64,000 nucleotides of DNA from NCBI RefSeq assembly GCF_001586275.1, contig NZ_CP014545.1, forward strand, positions 2,940,501 through 3,004,500, given 5' to 3'. The DNA comes from Sphingorhabdus sp. M41. GTDB taxonomy: Bacteria; Pseudomonadota; Alphaproteobacteria; Sphingomonadales; Sphingomonadaceae. Made by a program: the position numbers and the translations under genes. Within the stretch, counting starts at the first letter, position 1. Each line of letters begins with the position of its first letter. Below, in pieces: positions 1 to 8,271 of the stretch. Under the pieces are notes generated by a model. The model worked only from the letters and a program-made list of their open reading frames with translations. It ran no database searches and was not told where the DNA came from.

Positions 1-367
1 CATATAGAAATCCCGAGCAGACCGCAGCGACATCAAAAGCCACGCAACCATTGCTTCCCAATGCATCCTGAACAATGGTGGCGGTTGCGGGAAATGTCTG
101 GTCGGGAGTTGCAGTTGCAACGATGATCAGATCAATATCTGCGCCGCTGATACCAGCCGCTTTCATGGCCTTGTCTGCAGCTTCGATGGCAAGACTGGAT
201 GTGGTTTCGTCATCCTCGGCAATATGGCGGAATTTTATGCCGGTGCGCTCAACGATCCATTCGTCGGTGGTATCCACGCGCTTGGCCAGATCGGCATTGG
301 AAACCCGAGTGCGTGGCAGGGCCGAACCGGTGCCCTTTATGACAGAACGTCTGGTGGAGGCGCTCAT
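1..367 (-). CDS. fabH: 3-oxoacyl-ACP synthase III (partial, N-terminal part)
   Basis: Cut by the left edge of the window; about 122 N-terminal residues are visible. FabH starts fatty-acid synthesis by condensing acetyl-CoA with malonyl-ACP. The visible part has the family blocks [13 protein letters not shown] (about residues 32-44) and [13 protein letters not shown], and the catalytic cysteine in AVCSGF (Cys117). The ATG overlaps the plsX stop by 4 bp (ATGA), so it is translationally coupled behind plsX, the usual rpmF-plsX-fabH order. The C-terminal half with the His and Asn catalytic residues lies outside the window. Confidence 0.95.
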   Translation of the reverse strand, partial: MSASTRRSVIKGTGSALPRTRVSNADLAKRVDTTDEWIVERTGIKFRHIAEDDETTSSLAIEAADKAMKAAGISGADIDLIIVATATPDQTFPATATIVQDALGSNGCVAFDVAAVCSGFLY

Positions 368-1413
368 TTTGCCACCTCTGAGACGGGTGCGGCTTCGCTG
401 ATTTTCTTCAAATCTTCACTGATACGTTCAAGAATACTATCCTCGACCAACCGAGCGGCCACTTCAACAGCATTGGCCACGCCTTTTGCATCCGCGCCGC
501 CGTGGCTCTTCACCACCACACCATTCAGACCCAGAAACACGGCGCCGTTGTGATTATTGGGATCGAGTTGATCGCGCAACATTTCCGTGGCCGGCCGGGA
601 TATCAGGAAGCCGATTTTGGAACGAAGGCTGCTGAGAAAACTCTGTTTTAGCAGATCGGTGACAAACCGCGCGGTTCCTTCCAGCGCCTTGAGCGCGACA
701 TTGCCGGAAAAGCCATCGGTCACGATCACATCGACTTCGCCGGTAGATATCTTGTCGGCTTCGGTGAATCCGAGAAAATTCATATGCAGGCCGGCGGCGC
801 CTTTCAGCGTCGCAGCCGCTTCCTGAATCGTACCCGTGCCCTTGGCCTCTTCGGTCCCGATATTCAGCAGCTTCACCTTGGGGCGATCGAATCCGTGCAT
901 GATCCGGCTGTACGCCGCACCCATCACCGCGAACTGCACCAGATTCCGGCTATTGCATTCCGTATTGGCGCCCAGATCGAGCATCACTACATCGGTTTCT
1001 TTCATCGTCGGCAGCAGCGCCGACAATGCCGGCCGGTCGATACCCGGCATGGTGCGTAGCGCCAGCTTGGCGATGGCCATCAGGGCGCCGGTATTGCCGG
1101 CACTGACAGCAGCGCTGACTTCGCCGGTTTTCACAGCATTTACTGCCATGCCCATGGATGTTGTTTTCGAACCGCGCAGCGCCTGCCCCGGCTTGTCATC
1201 GCCGGAAACGACGTCCGGCGCGTGCAATATCTCGGATGCTGCGCTGAGATTGGGATGATCCTTGAGCGCTTCGCGAATCAGCGCTTCATCACCGACGAAA
1301 AGAAACTGAAAGCCGGCATGACGGTGGCGCGCGAGTGCTGCGCCTGCAACCATAACACGCGGGCCTTCATCTCCGCCCATCGCATCAATCGCGATTCGCG
1401 GCCTCATTCCCAC
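364..1413 (-). CDS. plsX: phosphate acyltransferase PlsX
   Basis: About 349 residues, full length for PlsX, which converts acyl-ACP to acyl-phosphate for phosphatidic acid synthesis at the membrane. The N-terminal [12 protein letters not shown] block and the internal [17 protein letters not shown]-like and [14 protein letters not shown] segments are typical. The start is probably GTG at 1413, about 8 nt after an AAGGGG ribosome site; an ATG two codons later (1407) is the alternative. It follows rpmF by 46 bp and overlaps fabH by 4 bp, so the three form one operon. Confidence 0.96.
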   Translation of the reverse strand: MGMRPRIAIDAMGGDEGPRVMVAGAALARHRHAGFQFLFVGDEALIREALKDHPNLSAASEILHAPDVVSGDDKPGQALRGSKTTSMGMAVNAVKTGEVSAAVSAGNTGALMAIAKLALRTMPGIDRPALSALLPTMKETDVVMLDLGANTECNSRNLVQFAVMGAAYSRIMHGFDRPKVKLLNIGTEEAKGTGTIQEAAATLKGAAGLHMNFLGFTEADKISTGEVDVIVTDGFSGNVALKALEGTARFVTDLLKQSFLSSLRSKIGFLISRPATEMLRDQLDPNNHNGAVFLGLNGVVVKSHGGADAKGVANAVEVAARLVEDSILERISEDLKKISEAAPVSEVAK

Positions 1414-1459
1414 CGGTTATTCCCCTTGATTGCGCGTCAGAAGCCGAAAGACTAGCCGA

Positions 1460-1639
1460 TTAAAGATCGGCGGCCAAGACTTCTCGGCCATTATAATGGC
1501 CGCAAGCGCCACATAAATGGTGCGGGCGCTTCAATTCTCCGCAATTCGGGCATTCCTGATAAGCTTCGACTTTCAAAGCATCATGAGACCGACGCATACC
1601 GCGTTTTGACGGTGTAGTTTTTCTTTTTGGTACAGCCAT
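1460..1639 (-). CDS. rpmF: 50S ribosomal protein L32
   Basis: A 59-residue ORF starting [20 protein letters not shown], which is the L32 signature. Two Cys pairs (CPNCGE and CGACGHY) would bind zinc. It is a component of the large ribosomal subunit. It lies directly upstream of plsX, the conserved bacterial arrangement linking ribosome and membrane-lipid genes. Start is the only sensible ATG. Confidence 0.96.
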   Translation of the reverse strand: MAVPKRKTTPSKRGMRRSHDALKVEAYQECPNCGELKRPHHLCGACGHYNGREVLAADL

Positions 1640-1835
1640 TGCTAAGCCTGTTCTATATTTTTAATATCAAATGCCTGCGTCAAAGCCAAACAATCCAGTC
1701 TCCGGATTTTGGAGAATCACCTGGTTGGGGTTCAGCAGATTGCACGCGAAGTGGCGCGTATAATGAATTTCCTGTGCGTTGCAAGCATTGTGCTTCTATA
1801 GCAGCCCTATAATTTTCACATATTTGGGGGACAAG

Positions 1836-2228
1836 ATGATTTTACCAATAACATTGACCGTGGTGGGCACGGCGGCGTTGATAAATATCTGGCTGATGAT
1901 CCGCGTGGGACAGGTCAGGACCAGCGAAAAAATAAGTGTCGGTGACGGCGGTAACGAGAAAGTCATCCGCCGCATGCGCGCGCACAGCAATTATATCGAA
2001 AGCGCACCATTTGTGCTCCTACTGGTCGCGGCTATCGAATTGGCCAGCGCAACTTCTCCCACTTGGCTGTGGATCCTGAGCGGCCTCTATCTGCTTGGCC
2101 GCGTCGCGCACGGGGTTGGCATGGATGATGGCAAATTCGGCAAAGGCCGGACGATCGGTACGATTGTGACGATGCTGGTCCTGCTTGGCCTTGGCGTTTA
2201 TGCGATTAGCATGCCGTATTGGGTCTGA
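1836..2228 (+). CDS. MAPEG family membrane protein
   Basis: About 130 residues with four predicted membrane helices, the size and layout of MAPEG proteins (membrane-associated proteins in eicosanoid and glutathione metabolism). The signature stretch RRMRAHSNYIESAPF followed by an acidic residue in helix 2 and GRVAHGVGM fits the family. ATG at 1836 follows a GGGGG ribosome site and is preferred over the upstream in-frame TTG. Substrate is unknown; glutathione-dependent conjugation or peroxidase activity is only a family-level expectation. A paralog sits at 42241. Confidence 0.88.
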   Translation: MILPITLTVVGTAALINIWLMIRVGQVRTSEKISVGDGGNEKVIRRMRAHSNYIESAPFVLLLVAAIELASATSPTWLWILSGLYLLGRVAHGVGMDDGKFGKGRTIGTIVTMLVLLGLGVYAISMPYWV

Positions 2229-2234
2229 ATTTCT

Positions 2235-2897
2235 TCAGCGCGCCGCCAGGACATCATCGGCGACAAACGCATTGGTTTTTCGCTCATAGCCGAACTGGCT
2301 GGTTGGACCATGCCCCGGAATGAAGGTCACATCATCACCCAGCGGCCAGAGCTTCTGGGTGATGGCGTCGATCAGATCCTGATGATTGCCACGGGGAAAA
2401 TCGGTGCGACCTATTGACCCCTGAAAAAGGACATCTCCAACCACTGCCAGCTTTGACGGCTGATGGTAGAAAATCACATGACCTGGCGTATGGCCGGGAC
2501 AGTGGATGACATCGAGCACCAGCTCACCGACGGTGACCTGGTCACCATCCTTCAGCCAGCGATCCGGCTCGAAACTTTTGGCCTTCATGCCAAAACGCGC
2601 GCCATCGCCTTCGAGCTGATCGATCCAGAATCGGTCATCCTCGTGCGGACCTTCGATCGGAATACCCAGTTCCTCGGCGAGCATACCCGCTTGACCGCAA
2701 TGGTCGAGATGGCCGTGAGTCAGGATGATCTTTTCAAGATCAACGCCATGCTCGTCGATCGCCGCTTTGAGCCGTGAAAGATCACCGCCAGGATCGCTGA
2801 GAGCGGCCTTGTTGGTTTTGGTGCACCACAGGAGCGTGCAATTCTGCTGAAGCGGGGTAACCGGAATAATCACGGCCTTGAGGGGAGCATCTGTCAT
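2235..2897 (-). CDS. MBL-fold metallohydrolase, glyoxalase II (YcbL) type
   Basis: 220 residues. Metal ligands are visible as THGHLDHCGQ (HxHxDH, about residues 60-65), HCPGHTPGHV (His), VGDVLF (bridging Asp) and FIPGHGPTS (last His). The compact length and the GSIGRTDFPRGN segment match YcbL-type hydroxyacylglutathione hydrolases rather than the longer GloB form. Likely a cytosolic thioesterase acting on a glutathione thioester or related substrate. It lies 56 bp downstream of the S24 repressor on the same strand and is convergent with the MAPEG gene. Confidence 0.85.
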   Translation of the reverse strand: MTDAPLKAVIIPVTPLQQNCTLLWCTKTNKAALSDPGGDLSRLKAAIDEHGVDLEKIILTHGHLDHCGQAGMLAEELGIPIEGPHEDDRFWIDQLEGDGARFGMKAKSFEPDRWLKDGDQVTVGELVLDVIHCPGHTPGHVIFYHQPSKLAVVGDVLFQGSIGRTDFPRGNHQDLIDAITQKLWPLGDDVTFIPGHGPTSQFGYERKTNAFVADDVLAAR

Positions 2898-2953
2898 GAC
2901 AGGCTATTTGGCGTCTACGCCGACAAGTTGCAAGCCGCGTATTAGCCGCCCGG

Positions 2954-3664
2954 TCAAAGCCGCCGTCCCGTCCAGACAACCCGGCCTATGATGTTTACGC
3001 TTTCTGCGCTGACATCATCCCAATCCGGATATTGCGGATTGTCGCTGCGGATCGACAGCTTTCCGGACGGTCCCATGGCAACGCGCTTGACCAGCAGCAC
3101 ATCATCCATACGCAGGACATATATGCCGTCGCGTAGCGGCCTGGTTGCGGCACTGTGATCGACCATGATGTCATCGCCATTGCCCAGGGTCGGGTCCATC
3201 GAATCGCCATCAACCACAATCAGCGACAGATCGGCAGGATCGGTGCCAAGCCGCCTCAGCCATTTGGGCGCGAAGCCCATCGATTCTGCATATTCATCAT
3301 CAGCCAATGATCCCGGACCAGCCGAAGCGCCGACCTGCAGTTGCTTGATTCGAAGCAGCCCATCCGTCGTCACGGCACCTGTCCGGCGAGATTCGCGTAG
3401 GGCGGGAGCACCAAGCAACCGTTCCTCCACCCCGTAAAATTCTGCCAGCCTGCGCCGATCTTCCTCATCCAGCTTCTTGGGGGAGCCGCGCCGGATATAT
3501 TGCTGGATATAGGCCGGGTTTTTGCCAAGCATTTTAGAAATCGCGGCAAAATCATGGCCGTTTTTACGGATCAATTCTTCCAGATTGGCGCGCGGGTCTT
3601 GGGTCACAATGGCACCGACATAACCAGCTTGGCCGAAATTGGCAATAGGATTTTTCCTAGACAT
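2954..3664 (-). CDS. S24 (LexA/CI-like) transcriptional repressor
   Basis: 236 residues. A weak N-terminal helix-turn-helix region (residues about 30-70, ISKMLGKNPAYIQQYI) is followed by an S24 peptidase-like C-terminal domain: GASAGPGS as the probable cleavage region, GDSMDPTL with the catalytic Ser, and VLLVKRV with the catalytic Lys. This is the autoproteolytic repressor fold of LexA and phage CI. The ATG at 3664 lies inside a perfect inverted repeat; GTG at 3607 is an alternative that would remove about 19 atypical N-terminal residues and put the whole palindrome cluster upstream of the gene. No phage genes are nearby, so it appears to be a resident regulator. Confidence 0.85.
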   Translation of the reverse strand: MSRKNPIANFGQAGYVGAIVTQDPRANLEELIRKNGHDFAAISKMLGKNPAYIQQYIRRGSPKKLDEEDRRRLAEFYGVEERLLGAPALRESRRTGAVTTDGLLRIKQLQVGASAGPGSLADDEYAESMGFAPKWLRRLGTDPADLSLIVVDGDSMDPTLGNGDDIMVDHSAATRPLRDGIYVLRMDDVLLVKRVAMGPSGKLSIRSDNPQYPDWDDVSAESVNIIGRVVWTGRRL

Positions 3665-3700
3665 GTAGGAAATCCCATTTCAAATAGGAATTTCCCTATT
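3646..3700. promoter_or_regulatory. palindrome cluster, candidate repressor operators
   Basis: Three inverted repeats share a TAGGA/TCCTA-like half-site: TAGGA-N4-TCCTA at 3646-3659, TTTCCTA-N6-TAGGAAA at 3653-3672 (7-bp perfect arms), and AATAGG-N6-CCTATT at 3683-3700 (6-bp perfect arms). They lie between the S24 repressor and the divergent small gene at 3748, and one spans the annotated repressor ATG. Self-binding by the S24 repressor is inference. Confidence 0.6.
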
Positions 3701-3747
3701 CAACGAGTCGCCATTTTACGCGACCAGTAGCGAGAAGGAGATTATTG

Positions 3748-3936
3748 GTGTCACTGCTACGAAAAATCGAAATATTCCTGCGGGAAACTGACATGGCGTG
3801 GACAAAATTCGGACGGCTTTCCGTATGCGATCCCCGCTTCGTTCAGGACCTCCGCAATGGTCGTCAACCCGGAAAAACCGTGTCCGAGCGAGTAGAATAT
3901 TTCATGAAAATTTGGCGGTCAGATCATGCCAATTGA
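3748..3936 (+). CDS. small HTH-like protein divergent from the S24 repressor
   Basis: About 62 residues, starting GTG 7 nt after AGAAGGAG (a TTG one codon earlier is too close to it). It contains FLRETDMAWTKFGRLSVCDPRFVQDLRNGR, helical and basic, resembling a short helix-turn-helix. Similar small proteins are commonly seen in sphingomonads; I cannot name the family. Its position facing an S24 repressor across shared palindromes recalls a CI/Cro layout, but function is inference. The end overlaps the next ORF by 11 bp. Confidence 0.6.
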   Translation: MSLLRKIEIFLRETDMAWTKFGRLSVCDPRFVQDLRNGRQPGKTVSERVEYFMKIWRSDHAN

Positions 3937-4264
3937 TCGGGTTCCCTTGAGAAAATCTCGCCGGAACCCCGGTTCGATGATCGCCCGTCAATTGGAAGCG
4001 TTAACCGGAGATCAGGCCCGCGTAACCCTGACACGCGAAAAGCCTTGGGCTAGCATTACCTTCGCTGGCACCCGGCACAGCTTTGCGGTTCAATGGGATA
4101 GTTCGTCCGGCCCGAACGCCATTAAAAACCTGGCCGAGAAGCTCCCCGACCACGAATTTTCAATCCCCGGTTATTTTGTCGCAGATATCCTGGTCACCGA
4201 ACAGTCAGAATTCCAACTGCTGATCGAGGCCCTGTCGATCGTGGATCCCATAGACATTGCCTGA
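3926..4264 (+). CDS. conserved hypothetical protein
   Basis: 112 residues, overlapping the end of the small HTH-like gene by 11 bp, so probably co-translated with it. The core RVTLTREKPWASITFAGTRH and an acidic hydrophobic C-terminus look like a small globular beta-rich cytosolic protein. No signal peptide, membrane helix or catalytic motif is visible. The ribosome site is weak. I do not recognise a characterised family. Confidence 0.6.
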   Translation: MPIDRVPLRKSRRNPGSMIARQLEALTGDQARVTLTREKPWASITFAGTRHSFAVQWDSSSGPNAIKNLAEKLPDHEFSIPGYFVADILVTEQSEFQLLIEALSIVDPIDIA

Positions 4265-4276
4265 AACCCGCAACGA

Positions 4277-5305
4277 TCAGCGTTGAGCCGTCATTCTTTC
4301 CAGAGTGCCAAGCGCAGCCTTCAATGCCGCATCCATATCCGCCTGCCGGTTGTCCTGAGCATCGACCTCGGCTGGGTCGACGGACCGCAGCGATGGAATG
4401 GATACCGGCGCGGACCGTTCAGAAACCTCAGCCAGAGACACGGTCTTTTCGGCATTTTCGGTCGATAGGAGACTCGCTTGCGGCGCGGCAGTCCGCTCAC
4501 GCATTTCCAGCGCTTCAAGGCGCCGTAGCCCGGCTTCCAGACGATCGGCAAGCTGCGCTAGCGACAAGGTAGACAAATCCGCTTTGGGAGAGGCCGCTGC
4601 TTCCGGCTGGACAATATTCTCGGTCCGAGCCGCAACCGGTTCTTGTTCTGATGCCGAGCTTTGACTTCTCTCGGCAGCAAACGGATCTGGCGTCACGTTC
4701 GGCTCGGCAGATTGTTTTGCTGGCTCGGCTATGTCTTGGGAAGCCGCCTGAGAATCAAACCGCTTGATTGTATCAGCGAGCGGCGCGCCCAGGTCGGAGG
4801 ATGCAAAAATCGGCTGACGCGCCGGAGCGTCTGGATGACGGTCCGCAGGTCTGATATTCGGCAGGTCCTTCAATTCAGTCACCTGTCCCGGTGATTTTTT
4901 TGGCTTTTTCAGGAATTTGGTCAGTGATTTTGCCGAAAGATTGAGTTTTGGAACCGAAAAACGCGTTTTTTCTGCACGCGAATCATCCATAGAATCCGTC
5001 GTTAAACTTTTGCGAATTGCCAAGCTCATGTCGGAGCCTCCTTCATGTGATTTCATCTTATGATTCAGGAATAGATATAGCGCGGATGCGGATATCATGC
5101 CTGCCACGACCGCTATCAGACTTCGCGCCGTATTTCCCAGCGGCGGCGCAGCGGCCGGGATAATCTCCGAAAGCCCGGTCACGCCGACTATATTTTCCAG
5201 ATAGACATGCGGCAAGGTGGCGATCACCAACGCTGCCGCAATACCCCCCGTGACGGCCATCGCTGGCTGTTTAAACCGAGCGAAATCCTGCTCTATTTGA
5301 TCCAC
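4277..5305 (-). CDS. membrane-anchored hypothetical protein coupled to glycosyltransferase
   Basis: About 342 residues. Two hydrophobic segments (MAVTGGIAAALVIATL and the region SLIAVVAGMISASALYLFL) sit in the first 90 residues, followed by a long polar region rich in Ala, Glu, Ser and Pro and a C-terminal helical stretch (LADRLEAGLRRLEALE), possibly coiled coil. The GTG at 5305 is chosen for its GGAG site 6 nt upstream; an ATG at 5353 and a GTG at 5317 are also in frame. It directly follows the glycosyltransferase and is likely co-transcribed, suggesting a role in envelope or polysaccharide work. No family recognised. Confidence 0.6.
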   Translation of the reverse strand: MDQIEQDFARFKQPAMAVTGGIAAALVIATLPHVYLENIVGVTGLSEIIPAAAPPLGNTARSLIAVVAGMISASALYLFLNHKMKSHEGGSDMSLAIRKSLTTDSMDDSRAEKTRFSVPKLNLSAKSLTKFLKKPKKSPGQVTELKDLPNIRPADRHPDAPARQPIFASSDLGAPLADTIKRFDSQAASQDIAEPAKQSAEPNVTPDPFAAERSQSSASEQEPVAARTENIVQPEAAASPKADLSTLSLAQLADRLEAGLRRLEALEMRERTAAPQASLLSTENAEKTVSLAEVSERSAPVSIPSLRSVDPAEVDAQDNRQADMDAALKAALGTLERMTAQR

Positions 5306-5321
5306 ATTATTCTCCACCGTC

Positions 5322-6554
5322 TCACGCCGCGCGCTCGAAGGACGTTCGCGCAATCAACCTTTGGTAAACAGGAGTGTAACGCAAAATGTTTGACGACCAG
5401 TTACGATCCGCCTCAACAAATTTCCGTGCTGTTTCAATAGTTTGGTTCCAACGCCCGCGATTATCGAGCAGATGGGCGAGCTTTTCTGCGATTTTTTCGG
5501 GATTACCGGCAGCGAATAAAGTGCCGGTGACACCATCCTCAATCAACTCCCGATGACCTCCCACGTCGGACGCAGCGACAGGACGACCTTGCGCCATCGC
5601 TTCCAGAGGCTTCAGCGGTGTCACCAGATCGGTAAGCCGCATAGCCTTGCGCGGATAGACCATGATATCCATCAGACCATAGAAACGCTCAACATCTTCA
5701 TGGGGAACACGGCCGGCAAAAGTTACTGCCGATCCCATGCCCAATCGCTCGACCTGTGTCTTCAGCGCCTCTTCCATCGGACCGCCGCCGACGAGCAGCA
5801 GGTGCACGTCCGCATGGGAAGCCCGAAGAACCGGCAGAGCTGCGACCAGATCGTCGAGCCCTTCATAATCATAAAAGCTGCCGATGAATCCCAATACCGA
5901 TTTCCCGGCCAAACCCAGTTCGGCGAGCAGCGACTCGTCACGCGCCGGGGGCTCCCCGAAAAGGTCGAGATCGACACCATTGGGAGAGACAGTTATTTTT
6001 TCAGGATTCACGCCGCGTCCGATCAAATCGGACCGCAAGCCTTCGCAGATCACCGCGACTGCATCGGCGCCGTTAACGACATGATTTTCCAGCTGCCGCG
6101 TCAACCAGTAGCGCGGACTGTTTGCCTTGCCGGTGCCATTGCCGACTGCCGCATCTTCCCAGAAGGCCCGAATTTCATAGACCAGCGGCATACCCGTCTT
6201 CCCGGCGACACGCAATGCGGCCAGCCCGTTGAGCGCAGGCGAATGGGCGTGCAAGATATCCGGCTGCCAATCGCGGATGACCTGTTCGATTCGCTCCGCC
6301 AGAACAGCAACTTCGCGCCATTCGCGTATCGGGGATGGTCCCTGAACCTGGCCCAAGGTGCGGAAAAATTGCAGGCCGTCAAATTCTTCCTGCGGCTGAT
6401 CCGCACAATAGTCGTGCTGGTTTTGTCGAACACCGGTTACACCGGCCACGGTCAGCCCGTTGGCAATTTGCGCCTTCATGATCGCGCGCGTGCGAAAGCA
6501 ATAACCGCTGTGCAGCGGCAGGCTGTGATCTAGAATGTGCAATATCCGCGTCAT
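5322..6554 (-). CDS. exosortase A-associated glycosyltransferase (Daro_2409-like)
   Basis: About 410 residues, GT4-type. The N-terminus MTRILHILDHSLPLHSGYCF and the following RTRAIMKAQ are the hallmark of the family that travels with exosortase A (TIGR04063 as I recall it). A C-terminal Rossmann half carries VSPNGVDLDLF, GFIGSFYDYEGLDDL and KPLEAMAQGRPVAASDVGG, where the nucleotide-sugar donor binds. The ATG at 6554 is used instead of an upstream in-frame start. It is divergent from the ligase gene at 6824. The sugar and acceptor are unknown; exopolysaccharide or protein glycan assembly at the inner membrane is the family-level expectation. Confidence 0.85.
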   Translation of the reverse strand: MTRILHILDHSLPLHSGYCFRTRAIMKAQIANGLTVAGVTGVRQNQHDYCADQPQEEFDGLQFFRTLGQVQGPSPIREWREVAVLAERIEQVIRDWQPDILHAHSPALNGLAALRVAGKTGMPLVYEIRAFWEDAAVGNGTGKANSPRYWLTRQLENHVVNGADAVAVICEGLRSDLIGRGVNPEKITVSPNGVDLDLFGEPPARDESLLAELGLAGKSVLGFIGSFYDYEGLDDLVAALPVLRASHADVHLLLVGGGPMEEALKTQVERLGMGSAVTFAGRVPHEDVERFYGLMDIMVYPRKAMRLTDLVTPLKPLEAMAQGRPVAASDVGGHRELIEDGVTGTLFAAGNPEKIAEKLAHLLDNRGRWNQTIETARKFVEADRNWSSNILRYTPVYQRLIARTSFERAA

Positions 6555-6663
6555 GGTCGAACGCCCTGCCAAAAAAGGATTAACGTCCCGTCAACCCAAA
6601 ACCTGTATCGCGCAATGGTAGAAGAGCGTGTATTCGCCGCTCGTATCAGGATGGAATGGGTGG

Positions 6664-6831
6664 ATGATAGACAATTTTTCTATCGCGTTGACGCATGGCC
6701 TGCTGCTGATCGCAGCTTGGCGTCTGGTCCATCGCGACGATCTTGATGTCGAAGCCCCCCCGGAACGCGACCAGAAACCAGAGGGTTTTCTGAAGCGACC
6801 TCCTCGCGACGGATCACGACCCGATGCGTGA
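6664..6831 (+). CDS. small single-pass membrane protein before O-glycosylation ligase
   Basis: About 55 residues: one hydrophobic stretch (FSIALTHGLLLIAAWRLV) followed by a charged, Pro-rich tail. The ATG at 6664 is preceded by purine-rich AGGATGGAATGGGTGG. Its last 8 bp overlap the start of the ligase gene, indicating coupling. It is likely a small inner-membrane partner of the ligase; no named family recognised. Confidence 0.5.
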   Translation: MIDNFSIALTHGLLLIAAWRLVHRDDLDVEAPPERDQKPEGFLKRPPRDGSRPDA

Positions 6832-8236
6832 CCTCGCCTTTGTCGGATATTTGCTGGCGCTGCTGTTCCTCGCCTTCAAGCGACCGTTTCTGTTTACCCT
6901 GATATATGCCTATGTCGACATCGTGGCGCCACAGCGGTTGAGCTATTTCATGCTGAACTCGGTACCGCTTTCGCTGATCGTCTTCGCTCTCGCCTTGCTC
7001 GGTTACATGTTCGCGGACAATAAGCAGGACAGCCGCTTTTCCGTCCGGCAGGCAATGATGATCCTGTTGCTGGCTTATTGCGGATATACAACAGTCCAGG
7101 CGGAAGTGCCGGACGCAGCGCTGGAAAAATGGGACTGGGTGTGGAAAGCCTTGGTTTTCGCGATTTTCCTGCCGCTGACCCTTAGGACCAAATTACGGCT
7201 GGAAGCACTGGCTCTATTCATGGTGCTATGCGCCGGTACATTGATCATTACCGGCGGGATCAAGACATTGGCCTCTGGCGGCGGCTATGGCGTGCTGGTG
7301 CTGCTGGTCGACAATAATAGCGGTTTGTACGAAGGCTCGATCATCTCGACGGTTGCCATCTGCATCATCCCGCTGATCCTCTGGCTCGCCCACCACGGGA
7401 CGATTTTCCCTCCCGACTGGCGGGTGAAGCTATTCGCCTATGCCCTGATCTTCTCCGCCCTGCTCATCCCGATAGGCACACAGGCCCGAACCGGCATGGT
7501 ATGCATCGCGGTCCTGGCAGTACTGCAATTGCGATTCGCTCGTTTCCGATTGATTTACGCCGGACTTGCGGTGACTCTGGGACTCCTGTCAGTTCCCTTT
7601 CTACCGCAAAGTTTCACCGACCGGATGGCGACAATCGAAAATTACGAAGCCGACCAGTCGGCATCGACTCGGCTCGCAGTTTGGCGATGGACGCTGGATT
7701 ATGTGAAAGAGCACCCTTTTGGGGGCGGCTTTGACGTCTATCGGATCAACAAGCTGACCTATGAATTGTCTGAAGTCGACGTCACTCAATATGAGCAATG
7801 GGGCATCGACCCGGACGATGTCGACGCCCGGCTTGTCGAGGATGAATCCCGTGCTTTTCACAGCAGCTATTTCGAAATGCTAGGCGAGCAGGGCTATCCT
7901 GGTCTTATACTCTGGCTGATCATCCATGTCGGCGGCCTGTGGCGAATGGAACTGCTGCGACGAAAATATGCCAGATCGAAAAAGCAAAGCGAGCAATGGG
8001 TGGCTCCTCTGGCCATAGCCTTGCAGCACGGCCACATGATCTTTCTCGTCGGGGCCTTGTTCGTCGGGATCGCATACCAGCCATTTGTCTATATGCTTGT
8101 CGCGCTGCAGATCGGTCTCGACACATATATGGCGCGGCGGTCGGCAGAAGCCCGGCGGCAGCCGATCGGCAAACAATCTACCGGCATAGCAAAACCAAAG
8201 AATTTGTCCGAACCCCGCCGACCTTTTACAAATTGA
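6824..8236 (+). CDS. putative O-glycosylation ligase, exosortase A system-associated
   Basis: 470 residues with about ten membrane helices and a large periplasmic loop, the layout of O-antigen ligase/Wzy polymerases. The start MRDLAFVGYLLALLFLAFKR and the loop with STRLAVWRWTLDYVKEHPFGGGFD, then RAFHSSYFEMLGEQGYPGL, match the exosortase-A-linked ligase family (TIGR03097 as I recall it). It would transfer lipid-linked glycan in the periplasm. No exosortase or PEP-CTERM substrate gene is in this window, so the rest of the system must lie elsewhere or be absent. Confidence 0.85.
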   Translation: MRDLAFVGYLLALLFLAFKRPFLFTLIYAYVDIVAPQRLSYFMLNSVPLSLIVFALALLGYMFADNKQDSRFSVRQAMMILLLAYCGYTTVQAEVPDAALEKWDWVWKALVFAIFLPLTLRTKLRLEALALFMVLCAGTLIITGGIKTLASGGGYGVLVLLVDNNSGLYEGSIISTVAICIIPLILWLAHHGTIFPPDWRVKLFAYALIFSALLIPIGTQARTGMVCIAVLAVLQLRFARFRLIYAGLAVTLGLLSVPFLPQSFTDRMATIENYEADQSASTRLAVWRWTLDYVKEHPFGGGFDVYRINKLTYELSEVDVTQYEQWGIDPDDVDARLVEDESRAFHSSYFEMLGEQGYPGLILWLIIHVGGLWRMELLRRKYARSKKQSEQWVAPLAIALQHGHMIFLVGALFVGIAYQPFVYMLVALQIGLDTYMARRSAEARRQPIGKQSTGIAKPKNLSEPRRPFTN

Positions 8237-8271
8237 GTGACGCTTTTGACGGCCCATAGTAGAAGCGGCGC

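Noticed and set aside
2954-4264. Prophage remnant around the S24 repressor
   Set aside because: No integrase, phage structural gene or attachment repeat is nearby, and flanking genes are ordinary.
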